Assembly: GCF_025145285.1 (NCBI RefSeq)
Contig: NZ_CP102251.1
Span: 1,364,001-1,428,000, forward strand
Source of the DNA: Alistipes onderdonkii
Lineage (GTDB): Bacteria > Bacteroidota > Bacteroidia > Bacteroidales > Rikenellaceae
DNA: 64,000 nt
Direction of reading: 5' to 3'
Every line of letters begins with the position of its first letter. Position 1 is the first letter of the stretch. The translations under genes were made by a program, and so were the position numbers. Under the pieces are notes generated by a model. That model was not told where the DNA came from, did no database searches, and saw only the letters and a list, made by a program, of their open reading frames with translations. Shown piece after piece: positions 28,295-36,880 of the stretch.

Positions 28295-29335
28295 TTATAA
28301 GTCTTTGCGCAGGTTTTCCAGGATTTCGCCTACGGAGAGGTCGGCCCGGCAGATCACCTTGTCCGAAGCCCCGTAGTACAGGGCGATGCGGTCGCCATCG
28401 ACCAGGTGGCCGTTGGTGAAGATGACATTCCCGAAGAAGCCTTCCAGTTCGTAGGGTTCCTCAGGCTCCATGACGGGCGTGCGGCTGCGCGCCAGCACCT
28501 TCGACGGGTCGGCGGCGTCGAGCAGCATCGCACCCAGGCAATAACGGTGCGAAGCGTCTGCGCCGTGGTAGATCATCAGCCACCCTTCGCCTGTACGGAT
28601 CGGGGCACACCCGGCACCTATGCGGGCGCTGTCCCACATCCCCTTGCGGGTACGGGCCACACACCTGTGGTTTCCCCAGTGGCGGAGGTCGGGGCTCTGG
28701 GCGATCCAGATATAATTCCCGCCGATCTCGGGGCTGCTCGGGCGGTGCAGCATATAATATAGGTCACCGACCTTCTCGTCGAAGAGCGTGCAGTCCTTAT
28801 TGTGCGGCGGCAGCACCAGCCCGTAATCGGTGAAACGGCGCCAGTCCGACGTGCTGCGCATCCGCACCGCCACGCCATTGGCCGAGACGGCCGTATAAGT
28901 CAGGTAATACTGCGTGCCGATCTGCGTGACGCGGCAGTCTTCGATCCCGTACGCTTCGTAACGGTCGCTGCCCGTCAGCGGCGGATACCCCGCCTCCTCG
29001 CGGAAACGGATGCCGTCGGTGCTGCTCACAAGCCGCAGGTGGGACATCGTCGTGAGGAAATCCTCGCCCTTGTAATTGATGACCCTCGGATCCGAGAGGT
29101 CGAGTTCGGGGGAGGCGGCCGGGACACGCATCACCGTCACGCGGTTCTGCGCGTCGAGCACCGGGAAGCTGATCTCCCCTTCGGCCTGTGCAGGGCGTTC
29201 GGCGACCCTGACCAGCATCCAGACCTTCCCGTCGTAACGGAATACACCAGGATTCAGCAGGCATTCGATCTGCATCGAGGGTTGGCTCGGACACAAATCT
29301 TCGGGGCTCAGGATCGGGTTATGTGCGTAGCGCAT
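28295..29335 (-). CDS. GH130 family beta-mannoside phosphorylase or beta-mannosidase
   Basis: 346 residues without a signal peptide, so probably cytoplasmic. Five-bladed propeller features of GH130 are present: HNPILSP at the N terminus, LNPGVFRYDGKVWMLVRVAERP, GIEDCRVT (the E-D-x-R motif of the family) near residue 125, HRPSSP, and the C-terminal GNVIFTNGHLVDGDRIALYYGASD. GH130 members are either phosphorylases acting on beta-1,4-Man-GlcNAc, Man-Glc and related disaccharides, or beta-1,2-mannosidases; the short track here does not decide between them. A cytoplasmic phosphorylase would convert imported mannosyl disaccharide to mannose 1-phosphate. It is the first gene of a two-gene unit with its own promoter. 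Confidence 0.9.
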   Translation of the reverse strand: MRYAHNPILSPEDLCPSQPSMQIECLLNPGVFRYDGKVWMLVRVAERPAQAEGEISFPVLDAQNRVTVMRVPAASPELDLSDPRVINYKGEDFLTTMSHLRLVSSTDGIRFREEAGYPPLTGSDRYEAYGIEDCRVTQIGTQYYLTYTAVSANGVAVRMRSTSDWRRFTDYGLVLPPHNKDCTLFDEKVGDLYYMLHRPSSPEIGGNYIWIAQSPDLRHWGNHRCVARTRKGMWDSARIGAGCAPIRTGEGWLMIYHGADASHRYCLGAMLLDAADPSKVLARSRTPVMEPEEPYELEGFFGNVIFTNGHLVDGDRIALYYGASDKVICRADLSVGEILENLRKDL

Positions 29336-29357
29336 GGTCAGTGGTTTTTTTGTAATT

Positions 29358-29392
29358 CAAAAGTAGATTATATTCCGCGCCGAATTGTATAC
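29358..29392 (-). promoter_or_regulatory. Promoter of the GH130 gene with GTATAC box
   Basis: The minus strand carries TACTTTTG (29358-29365, TAnnTTTG consensus) 22 bp before the ATG. GTATAC (29387-29392, inside the 10-bp palindrome TTGTATACAA) lies exactly 21 bp upstream. The MFS promoter has the same layout. Confidence 0.6.
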
Positions 29393-29610
29393 AATACTAC
29401 CAAAATGGTATAATCACAGGATACCCGCAAGAACCCGGGAATGTTCCATACGGACACATTAAATACTAATAATCAGCAACAAACAGTATGATTAAGGCAC
29501 ACCTCCCGCCCGAAAAATCCGTATACTCCCTTCCCCGGGCCGCTCCCGGCAGCCCCAAACCATCCCGCCCGCACATCCCCGTCCGACGGCCGGCCGCCAT
29601 GCCCGTACCC

Positions 29611-29912
29611 GCCCCCGAAACCACCCCCGGGAACCATCCCCGCATCCGCCCGGAACCACTCCGGAAACATCCTCGAACTCACCCCCCCGGAACCACTCCC
29701 GAAATCACACACACTCCTGCGCCTGCTCCCGCACCCACCTCGAAAGCATCTCTGAAACCTCCGCCCACGGAACCTGCTCTCGGAAGCACCCACCCCGCCC
29801 GAAACCATCCTGCACCCACCCCCGGGAACCGGCCTTGAAACCATCCCTGCAACCACCAACTCTCGAAACCATTCCCGGAACCATCTCCGAAACCACCGCT
29901 CCCGGAACCGAC
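29611..29912. repeat. Degenerate G-rich 12-bp repeat array
   Basis: In the 801-bp gap between GH130 and GH36, the minus strand consists of diverged copies of a unit close to GGTTYCGGGAAT. Several are exactly 12 bp apart (near 29850-29900) and others are spaced by longer G-rich stretches. The plus strand is almost entirely C and A with little G or T, a strand asymmetry seen nowhere else in the window. Reading frames through it give only Pro/Thr-rich or Trp-Phe-Arg-rich low-complexity peptides, so it is not called as coding. The flanks (29393-29480 and 30030-30136) are AT-rich and hold promoter regions. Confidence 0.7.
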
Positions 29913-30136
29913 CTTCAGACTCCCGGCCCTCCCCGGCCCCTCCGCAAACCGGGGCATTTCCCGCGTTCCAAGGCCATCCGCCCCGGGCAGGGGATACTCC
30001 CGGGCACGAATATCGACCGGGAGTGATAAAATAATGCCCGATAATGCTAAATTTTCTCATAATTATTCTTAATTTTACCACATATTTTTAGAATGATGAC
30101 TATTAATCCAAAACTTATTTAATCTAAGGAACACCT

Positions 30137-32314
30137 ATGAACAAACTCTTTGCAAGTGTGCTGCTATGCGCCGCGTTATTGGGTTCCGGGATTCTCCGGG
30201 CTGATAACATCGTTATTTCCAACAGGAAAAGCTCTATCCTGATCACGGCCCAAAAGGGTGAATCGCCCCGGATACAGTACTTCGGCCCCCGGCTGGCGAA
30301 TCCCGGCGACGTATTCGACAGCGGGAGCGCCTTCAACGACCCGGTATACCCCCAGTTCGGCGTCCAGTGCTCGCGTGAAACAGCCATTCAGGCAACCCAC
30401 AACGACGGCAACATGTCGCTCGAACTGGTCGTGGAGTCGGTCACCAGGGAGAACCGCGACGGCGGCCAGGTCACGGCGATCGCGACCCGAGACAAATTCT
30501 ACCCGTTCTATGTCACCATCTACTACAAGACCTATCCCGACTGCGAGGTGATCGAGACCTGGACGGAGATCCGCCACCTGGAAAAGAAACCCGTCACGCT
30601 CTACCGTTTCGCGTCGGCCTTCCTGCCCGTGCGCCGCGGCGACAACTGGCTCTCGCACTTCCACGGCCCCTGGGGCGCCGAGGCATACCTCTACGAGGAG
30701 GCGCTGAGAGACGGCATGAGGGTCATCAAGGACAAGGACGGCGTACGCAATACGCAGAACAGCTGCCCGTCGTTCATGCTCACGCTCGACGGGCGCCCCG
30801 ACGAACAGCACGGCATGGTCATCGGCGGCACGCTGGCATGGAGCGGCAACTACCGTATCGCCATCGACAACGACAATGCCCACACCACACGCATCTTCGC
30901 CGGCATCAACGAAGACCAGTCGCAATACATCCTCGAACCGAAAGAGGTCTTTACGACCCCCGTATTCGCCTTCACCTTCAGCGACGAGGGCAAGGGCGGC
31001 GTCAGCCGCAACTTCCACCGCTGGGCGCGGCTGCACCGGCTCAACCACGGCGGCGAGCAGCGCAGCATCCTGCTCAACAGCTGGGAAGGCGTCTCGATGA
31101 ACGTCAACCAGGAGGTGATGGATCAGATGATGGCCGACTTCGCCGCCATGGGCGGGGAGATGTTCGTGATGGACGACGGCTGGTTCGGCGACAAATACCC
31201 GCGCAACAACGGCACATCGAGCCTCGGCGACTGGGTGGTCTGCAAGGAGAAACTCCCCGAGGGCATCGAGGGGCTGACGGCCTCGGCCAGGGAGAAAGGG
31301 CTCAAGTTCGGCATCTGGATCGAACCCGAGATGACCAACTCGAAGAGCGAGCTTTTCGAGAAGCACCCCGAATGGGTGATCCAGCAGCCCCACCGCGAGA
31401 TGCACAAGGGTCGCGGAGGCACCCAGCTCGTGCTCGACCTGTCGAACCCCGAAGTGCAGGAATTCGTGTTCGGCGTCGTGGACAAGCTGATGACGGCGCA
31501 CCCCGAAATCGCCTACATCAAGTGGGACGCCAACATGACGCTGTTCAACTACGGGTCGACCTACCTGCCCCGCGACAAACAGTCGCACCTCTACATCGCC
31601 TACCACCGCGGCCTGGAAAACATCCTCAAGCGCATCCACGCCAAATATCCCGGCCTGGTGATGCAGGCCTGCGCCAGCGGCGGCGGCCGTATCAACTACG
31701 GGCTGCTGCCTTACTACGACGAATTCTGGACGAGCGACAACACCGACGCCCTGCAACGCATCTTCATCCAGTGGGGCGTTTCGAACTTCTTCCCCGCCGT
31801 GGCGATGGCCTCGCACGTGAGCGTGGACACCAACTACCAGACCGGCCGCAAGACGCCCCTCAAGCTGCGTTTCGACGTGGCGATGAGCGGACGCATGGGC
31901 ATGGAGCTCCAGCCCGCACACATGACCGACGAGGACAAGGCCTTCGCCCGACGCGCCATCGCCGACTACAAGCTGATCCGCCCCGTCGTGCAGCAGGGCG
32001 ACCTCTACCGCTTGATCTCGCCCTTCGACAAGACCGGGTACGCATCGCTGATGTACGTCTCGCCCGAAAAAGACCACGCGGCCTATTTCGTCTACAAGCT
32101 GGAACAGTACCACAACATGCCCCGGCCGGCGTTCCGGATGGCCGGGCTCGACCCGCAGAAGAGATACCTCGTCAGGGAGCTCAGCCTCGACGGCAAGCCC
32201 ATTCCCCAGGACGGCAAGACCTTCACCGGGGCGTTCCTGATGGAGACCGGCCTCGACTTCGAGGTGGGCGGCGAACATGCCAGCCACGTACTTGAACTCA
32301 AGGCGGCGGAGTAA
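30137..32314 (+). CDS. GH36 alpha-galactosidase
   Basis: 725 residues with a signal peptide (MNKLFASVLLCAALLGSGILRA). The N-terminal beta-supersandwich is followed by the TIM barrel containing FVMDDGWFG, the nucleophile Asp464 in YIKWDANM, the CASGGGRINYG stretch and the acid/base Asp534 in FWTSDNTDA, all canonical for GH36. Length matches tetramer-type bacterial alpha-galactosidases. The signal peptide indicates periplasmic removal of terminal alpha-galactose. A GH20 gene follows after 56 bp, separated by a strong GC-rich hairpin; together they could remove alpha-Gal and GlcNAc/GalNAc caps from glycoprotein glycans. The upstream 90 bp are AT-rich, but no clean TAnnTTTG box is seen (TATTTTTA near 30085 is closest). 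Confidence 0.94.
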   Translation: MNKLFASVLLCAALLGSGILRADNIVISNRKSSILITAQKGESPRIQYFGPRLANPGDVFDSGSAFNDPVYPQFGVQCSRETAIQATHNDGNMSLELVVESVTRENRDGGQVTAIATRDKFYPFYVTIYYKTYPDCEVIETWTEIRHLEKKPVTLYRFASAFLPVRRGDNWLSHFHGPWGAEAYLYEEALRDGMRVIKDKDGVRNTQNSCPSFMLTLDGRPDEQHGMVIGGTLAWSGNYRIAIDNDNAHTTRIFAGINEDQSQYILEPKEVFTTPVFAFTFSDEGKGGVSRNFHRWARLHRLNHGGEQRSILLNSWEGVSMNVNQEVMDQMMADFAAMGGEMFVMDDGWFGDKYPRNNGTSSLGDWVVCKEKLPEGIEGLTASAREKGLKFGIWIEPEMTNSKSELFEKHPEWVIQQPHREMHKGRGGTQLVLDLSNPEVQEFVFGVVDKLMTAHPEIAYIKWDANMTLFNYGSTYLPRDKQSHLYIAYHRGLENILKRIHAKYPGLVMQACASGGGRINYGLLPYYDEFWTSDNTDALQRIFIQWGVSNFFPAVAMASHVSVDTNYQTGRKTPLKLRFDVAMSGRMGMELQPAHMTDEDKAFARRAIADYKLIRPVVQQGDLYRLISPFDKTGYASLMYVSPEKDHAAYFVYKLEQYHNMPRPAFRMAGLDPQKRYLVRELSLDGKPIPQDGKTFTGAFLMETGLDFEVGGEHASHVLELKAAE

Positions 32315-32326
32315 TCCCGCCAGCCC

Positions 32327-32354
32327 CCGGCCGGGCCGGCATCGGCCCGGCCGG
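32327..32354 (+). repeat. Intercistronic hairpin between GH36 and GH20
   Basis: A perfect 12-bp GC-only stem (CCGGCCGGGCCG / CGGCCCGGCCGG) with loop GCAT begins 13 bp after the GH36 stop. ACAAAATAC follows but there is no T-run, so it may protect the GH36 message or partly terminate transcription before GH20. Confidence 0.55.
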
Positions 32355-32370
32355 ACAAAATACTTGCGCC

Positions 32371-34187
32371 ATGAAAAAACTATTCCCCCTGATCGCCGTG
32401 CTGGCCACGCTGTGCGCAACCGCGGCGCAGCGCCCCCTGCAACTCATCCCGCAGCCCGTCCGGGCCGAACTCCGCGAAGGGCACTTCGCCGCCCCGGGCT
32501 GTAAAGTCACCGCTGAAGGCTTCGCCTCCCGGCCCGAAGGGCTGATCCGGGTGGCCTCGGCACTGGCCGCCCCGCACGGAAAGCAGCCGGCCCGGAAAAC
32601 GCGGAACACGCTCCTCCTGCAACTGGACGCCCGCGCGGGCATCCCCGCCGAAGGATACCGGCTCCGCGTCGCCGAACACGAGGCGGAACTCACGGCGGGC
32701 GACGAAAGCGGCATCTTCTACGGGCTCCAGACGCTCCTGCAAATGGCCGACGCCGACGGCAACATCCCCTGCGCCGAGATCGAGGACTACCCCCGCTACG
32801 GCTACCGGGGACTCCACCTGGACGTCTGCCGCCACTTTTTCCCCGTGGAGTTCGTGAAGGGCTACCTCGACCGCATGGCCGCCGCGAAGCTCAACCGCTT
32901 CCACTGGCACCTGACCGACGACCAGGGCTGGCGCATCGAGATCAAACACTACCGCGCCTGACCGAAGTCGGGGCGTGGCGTTCGAAATCCCAGATCGGCA
33001 GCTACGAAGAGAAGCCCGCCACCTTCGAATTCGGAAGATACGGCGGCTTTTACACGCAGGACGAGATCCGCGAGGTCGTCGCCTATGCCGCCGAGCGGCA
33101 CATCACGGTCATCCCCGAAATCGAAATGCCCGGGCACTCGCTCGCAGCCCTCACGGCCTACCCCTGGCTGGGGTGCGTGAACAACCCCGAATCCTACGAA
33201 ATAGCGGGTTGGATCTGCGGCCCCGGCAACGTCCTCTGCCCGGGCAAGGAGAGCACCTTCGAATTCCTCGAAAACGTGCTCGACGAGGTGCTCGCGCTCT
33301 TTCCCTCGAAACTGATCCACATCGGCGGCGACGAGTGCCAGCGCACCCGCTGGGAGGCCTGCCCCGACTGCCAGGCCCGTATCGCGGCCGAGGGGTTGCA
33401 TGACGAGACGCAGCTGCAATCCTACCTCACCCACCGCATCGACAGCTACCTCGCATCGAAAGGCCGGCAGCTGATCGGCTGGGATGAGATCATGGAGGGC
33501 GGGCTGTCGCCCGGGGCGGTCGTCATGAGCTGGCGGGGCACGCAGGGCGGCATCGCGGCGGCCAGAGAGCACCACCATGTGGTGATGACCCCCGGCCAGT
33601 ACCTCTATTTCGACAAACGGGGGACGGATTCGCCCGACGAGCCCGTAAGCCTGAACCTCTCCCTGCCGCTGGAGAAGATATACGGCTACGACCCGGCCGA
33701 GGGGCTCTCCGAAGAGGAACAGCAATACCTGCTGGGCATACAGGCCAACCTGTGGACGGAATTCGTGGCGACCGGGAAACGAGTCGAGTACCAATTGCTA
33801 CCGCGCATCTATGCCCTCTCCGAGATCGCATGGTCGCCCGTGACGCGCAAATCGTGGGAAGAGTTCTCCCGGCAGCGCCTTCCGGCATACCTTGCGCGGC
33901 TCGACGCCGAAGGGGCAGCCTATCAGGTTCCGCAACCCCACGGCATCCGCGAAGAGACGCTCGAAGGGGGATGTTTCCGCTTCACGATCCGCCCGCCTTT
34001 CCCGGGCTGCCGGGTCTATTACACGCTCAACGGCGCCACGCCCTACGACTTCGACCGCGAAGTGCCGGGCGAATTGGAGGTCATCGTTCCCCGGGGGGAA
34101 CAACGGGTGCTCAAATGCGTCGCCGTCACCCCCGCCGGACGCCGGAGCATGGTCGTCACCACCCGCATGGGAAACCCCGGAGAGTAA
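32371..34187 (+). pseudogene. GH20 beta-N-acetylhexosaminidase, interrupted by a one-base frameshift
   Basis: The first frame (32371-32961) encodes a signal peptide (MKKLFPLIAVLATLCATAA), the GH20b domain (LQLIPQPVRAEL) and the barrel start (YRGLHLDVCRHFFPVEFVKGY, FHWHLTDDQGWRIEIKHY), then stops. The next frame continues without loss: LTEVGAWRSKSQIGSYEEKP, IPEIEMPGHSLAAL, the catalytic Asp-Glu pair in HIGGDECQ (33330-33335), and ends at 34187 with a chitobiase-type C-terminal domain. Adding one C after 32953 restores the family consensus HYPRLTEVGAWR, so a single base is missing. The intact protein would be about 605 residues and would remove terminal beta-GlcNAc or GalNAc. Whether this is a real mutation or a sequencing error cannot be told. 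Confidence 0.9.
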
Positions 34188-34290
34188 CCCGGCGGATCGA
34201 AGGCCAATGCGCACGCTTCCCGCCCGCGTTTCCCGCCCCGCCGGAAAAACGCGCATTCGGGACACCTCCCCGACGGAGGGAATAACAATA

Positions 34291-34338
34291 AAAACGGGGA
34301 GGGGTGCCCGCTAACCGCAGGCCCCCCCTCCCCGTTTT
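34291..34338. terminator. Bidirectional terminator between GH20 and the one-TM protein
   Basis: A 14-bp stem (AAAACGGGGAGGGG / CCCCTCCCCGTTTT) surrounds a 20-nt loop. A/T runs flank both sides, so it can serve both convergent genes. Confidence 0.8.
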
Positions 34339-34349
34339 ATAACCGGACT

Positions 34350-35135
34350 TCACTCCGACGCCCCGCCCCGAACGGCGGCGTCGCAGTCCCTGCTCATGAC
34401 ATCCGCACTGTAATCGAGCGACACGACGCAATCCTCAAGCTCCTCGCGCGTAATGTCCATATCCTGTATGTTACGGTCGTTCATCGCCCTGAGTTGCCGA
34501 ACCCCCTGCATCAGGATTTCGACATCGAGCGGGTACAGTGCGAAATATTGCCGGACGGAGGGCAGGCTCGTCAGCTCCCGGACGGCTGCCAGAAAATCTT
34601 TGCGGTCGCCGAAAAACTTTTCGGTAAAGAAGGCCTCGGCCGCCTCTTTTTGCCGCCGCTGCAACTGGACGGAGGTGTCGTTCAGCATGTTCCGGAGTGC
34701 GAAACAATGCCCGATACGCTGTTGTAAGGCATAGTTGTCCAGCGTCCTCCAGATATCGCTGCTGTGGGCGAATACCCCTTCCGCCGCAGGGTTCACGATA
34801 TAGAACTTATCGGCGAAAAAACTATTGAGGTATAAGCCCAGAGTATCTGCCGGCACCTCGTCGAGCCGGTCGGGATAACGATCCAGCACAGCCCGGAAAA
34901 CCGTATCGTACCGGAGGAAAGTTTCGCAGTCCGCCTCCAGCTTGCGGATCGAATATTCGATATCGCCGATGGTCATCAGCGCAGCCGTCCGCCCCATCGC
35001 CTTTTTGTCGCAATACTCCAGATACCCCGTCGTACCGAAGGTGACGACGATGCCCAGCAGCGCACCGAAGAAATTGGTCGACAAGTCTGCCCACCACTGC
35101 TTCGTGAAGAAAAAACGGGTCTTTTTCGGTTTCAT
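34350..35135 (-). CDS. Hypothetical single-TM inner-membrane protein
   Basis: 261 residues from the ATG at 35135 (MKPKKTRFFFTKQWW); an upstream in-frame start at 35171 would only add a non-conserved leader. One hydrophobic segment near the N terminus (FFGALLGIVVTFGTTGYL) follows a strongly basic start, so the C-terminal ~220 residues are expected in the periplasm or cytoplasm; they look helical and charged (KLEADCETFLRYDTVF, LQRRQKEAAEAFF). No family is recognised. The gene is transcribed divergently from a small lipoprotein gene and shares with it a 302-bp control region carrying two mirror-image copies of a 34-bp element, which suggests common control. Confidence 0.75.
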   Translation of the reverse strand: MKPKKTRFFFTKQWWADLSTNFFGALLGIVVTFGTTGYLEYCDKKAMGRTAALMTIGDIEYSIRKLEADCETFLRYDTVFRAVLDRYPDRLDEVPADTLGLYLNSFFADKFYIVNPAAEGVFAHSSDIWRTLDNYALQQRIGHCFALRNMLNDTSVQLQRRQKEAAEAFFTEKFFGDRKDFLAAVRELTSLPSVRQYFALYPLDVEILMQGVRQLRAMNDRNIQDMDITREELEDCVVSLDYSADVMSRDCDAAVRGGASE

Positions 35136-35185
35136 GGTGATTTTTGTCAGGATCGCACCCCGTCGGGACATCCCGTTCGGGATGT

Positions 35186-35193
35186 CAAAACTA
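35186..35193 (-). promoter_or_regulatory. -7 box for the one-TM protein gene
   Basis: TAGTTTTG on the minus strand (TAnnTTTG consensus), 50 bp before the ATG and 43 bp downstream of the nearest 34-bp element. No good -33 TTTG is seen. Confidence 0.5.
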
Positions 35194-35236
35194 ACGGAAA
35201 AACACCCGATTTCCGCCGGGCGGGCGGAAAAACGAC

Positions 35237-35270
35237 TCCCAATTTGTCATCTTGTTGTGTCATGTTGTCC
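35237..35270 (-). promoter_or_regulatory. 34-bp element, copy A (upstream of the one-TM protein gene)
   Basis: On the plus strand it begins TCCCAATTTGTC, continues CTTGTTGTGT and ends GTTGTCC. It matches copy B at 26 of 34 positions and copy C at 25 of 34. Two TTTGTC-like half-sites lie 21 bp apart, start to start. The TCCC end faces the promoter, 43 bp from the -7 box. Confidence 0.7.
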
Positions 35271-35317
35271 CCGGCAGCAGGGCCGGCACGCATACAACAC
35301 TGTCAATCAAAATATTA

Positions 35318-35351
35318 TGACAAAGTCACACAATAATGCGACAAATTGGGA
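35318..35351 (+). promoter_or_regulatory. 34-bp element, copy B (upstream of the lipoprotein gene)
   Basis: Inverted relative to copy A, so it points at the lipoprotein gene. Reads TGACAAAGTCACACAA then GCGACAAATTGGGA on the plus strand. Its GGGA end is 34 bp from the -7 box, one helical turn less than in the other two copies. Confidence 0.7.
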
Positions 35352-35362
35352 CAGCGGCTTCC

Positions 35363-35393
35363 TTGGAAAAGATTGTTTCCCGCCATATATTTG
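35363..35393 (+). promoter_or_regulatory. Promoter of the small lipoprotein gene
   Basis: TTGG (-33-like), 19 bp, then TATATTTG (-7, TAnnTTTG). The -7 box is 44 bp before the ATG at 35438. Confidence 0.7.
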
Positions 35394-35437
35394 TAAATAA
35401 ATCTTTCACAATTCACAATCTTTTAAAGAACAAGAAA

Positions 35438-35824
35438 ATGAAATTCAAATCTTTTATTGCCATGCTCGTTACGGGCCTTCTTTGCATCACTTTGTTCTCC
35501 GCCTGCAGCGACGACGACGATGACAAGGACAAGACCTATGCCTATGAAATGGTCTTGGAACTGACCGATGCCGGCGACCTGTCGCAAGACAATATCCAAG
35601 TGCTCAACACCACCTTCGCCGCAATGGAATCCCAGGTCGGCACCCAGTATGCGACACCGGCCGCGGTGAAGCGGATTTTCAACGAGAATGTTTCTCAGAT
35701 CAAAAATTCTGTCGGAACAGTAGTGGCGGGGATGTCGCACACCAAGACCGTAAAAGTGAAATTCGGATTCTTCAACACGGGCACCCAGAAACTCGAAGTG
35801 TCGCAGGTATTCGAATTCAATTAA
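35438..35824 (+). CDS. Small acidic surface lipoprotein, hypothetical
   Basis: 128 residues. The start at 35438 gives a lipoprotein signal (MKFKSFIAMLVTGLLCITLF, then SAC) with Cys23 followed by SDDDDDKDK. A run of acidic residues directly after the lipidated Cys is the known export signal that sends Bacteroidota lipoproteins to the cell surface. The remaining ~95 residues are predicted alternating helix and strand (ELTDAGDLSQDNIQVLNTTF, FGFFNTGTQKLEVSQVFEF) with no recognised family. It has its own promoter and a 34-bp element, and is followed by a terminator, so it is monocistronic. The function is unknown; co-control with the beta-barrel and pore-forming-like genes suggests an envelope role. 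Confidence 0.85.
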   Translation: MKFKSFIAMLVTGLLCITLFSACSDDDDDKDKTYAYEMVLELTDAGDLSQDNIQVLNTTFAAMESQVGTQYATPAAVKRIFNENVSQIKNSVGTVVAGMSHTKTVKVKFGFFNTGTQKLEVSQVFEFN

Positions 35825-35854
35825 TCCCCCGTCCGAACATATCATGCAGCCAGG

Positions 35855-35888
35855 AAAGGCAGCGGGACAGGGATTCCGCTGCCTTTTT
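35855..35888 (+). terminator. Terminator after the small lipoprotein gene
   Basis: An 11-bp stem (AAAGGCAGCGG / CCGCTGCCTTT) with a 10-nt loop is followed by TT, 31 bp after the stop codon. Confidence 0.8.
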
Positions 35889-35921
35889 CGATCGAAACAG
35901 TCACAAAACACTACATCAGGC

Positions 35922-36749
35922 ATGAAATCCATACTGTCATTTTTCGCCCTTTTCGCGGGCATCTTCGCCGCCTCGGCACAGGTCGACACGATCTATACCC
36001 ACGAAGGGGTCATCCCGTGCAACATTACCGAGATCACCGAGACGGCCGCCAAGTACCAGTACCCCGGCGAGTCGCACAGCAACAGCCTCTCGCTGAACGC
36101 CGTGAGCAAAATCGTATTCCGCAGCGGCCGTGTGCAGGAATTCGCCGCCCGCACCTCGTTCCGCCGCCTCTCCTCTCCGATGGAGTGGGAACAGGTCTCC
36201 ATCGCGAGCGTCGAGTCGGAAGTGCAGGGGCTTTATAAAATCGACGACGTGAGTTCCAAGGCAAAGGGCACGACCGAATTCTCGAACCAGGAGCGCGTGA
36301 AGCGCCGCGCCCTGGACAAGATGAAGATGCAGGCCGCGATCCTGGGCGGCAACGTCGTCTACATGGTACAGATGCGCAGCGACGGCACGAAATACAACTG
36401 GCTGACCGGCGCCGGATCGACCGCCGAAACCTCCCTCTTCGGGGTGGCCTATTCGAGCCAGATGCCGCGGCTGGCCGACGTCCGGAAACTCGTGGACGGG
36501 CACACCGCGTTCGACGTGGTCGAGGAGGTGACGATGGTCAACACCGATTCGCGTTACAGCCAGGACAAGATGTCCGAGGCGCTCACCATCGACCGCGTTT
36601 ACGACGACAGCGGGCTAGTGATGCTCGAAGGCAGCATAAAGGGAATCAAGGAGCACACGTTCCGCGTCACGTTCTGCAACGAATCGGATTTCTACATCGC
36701 CTGCAAGACCCGCCGCGGCGTATTTTCCTATAAGGTGAGCGTCCGCTAA
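35922..36749 (+). CDS. Exported hypothetical protein
   Basis: 275 residues from the ATG at 35922, giving a signal peptide (MKSILSFFALFAGIFAASAQ). The mature start (DTIYTHEGVIPCNITEITE ... AVSKIVFRSGRVQEF) resembles a small beta-rich domain common in exported Bacteroidota proteins, in which a D-x-I-x-x-K/H-x-G motif precedes I-x-F-x-x-G. The middle part has a charged helix (ERVKRRALDKMKMQAAILGG) and the end is beta-rich (TFRVTFCNESDFYIAC). No enzymatic motif is seen. It starts 34 bp after the lipoprotein terminator, with no clear promoter of its own, so read-through is possible. Confidence 0.8.
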   Translation: MKSILSFFALFAGIFAASAQVDTIYTHEGVIPCNITEITETAAKYQYPGESHSNSLSLNAVSKIVFRSGRVQEFAARTSFRRLSSPMEWEQVSIASVESEVQGLYKIDDVSSKAKGTTEFSNQERVKRRALDKMKMQAAILGGNVVYMVQMRSDGTKYNWLTGAGSTAETSLFGVAYSSQMPRLADVRKLVDGHTAFDVVEEVTMVNTDSRYSQDKMSEALTIDRVYDDSGLVMLEGSIKGIKEHTFRVTFCNESDFYIACKTRRGVFSYKVSVR

Positions 36750-36880
36750 GCGGGCAGCCCCCGCAGAGGAGCCGTCCCGTCCGTGCGCCGGGCAAACGTC
36801 CCGCCCGGACAGACAGGCCCCGGCGCGCGCTCCGGCACATGGGCAGCATAAACGGCAAACATACTCAATACGAATCGGAG

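Noticed and set aside
29488..29838. 116-codon Pro/Thr-rich plus-strand frame in the same array
   Set aside because: Composition follows from C/A repeats; no homologous feature or promoter spacing supports it.
29473..30081. 202-codon minus-strand frame through the repeat array
   Set aside because: The peptide is low complexity (repeats such as WFRxWFR) and simply translates the 12-bp repeat. No signal, domain or start context supports a gene.
32975..33403. 142-codon frame overlapping the GH20 break
   Set aside because: The true continuation of GH20 is in another frame and carries all catalytic motifs; this one is an Arg-rich shadow.
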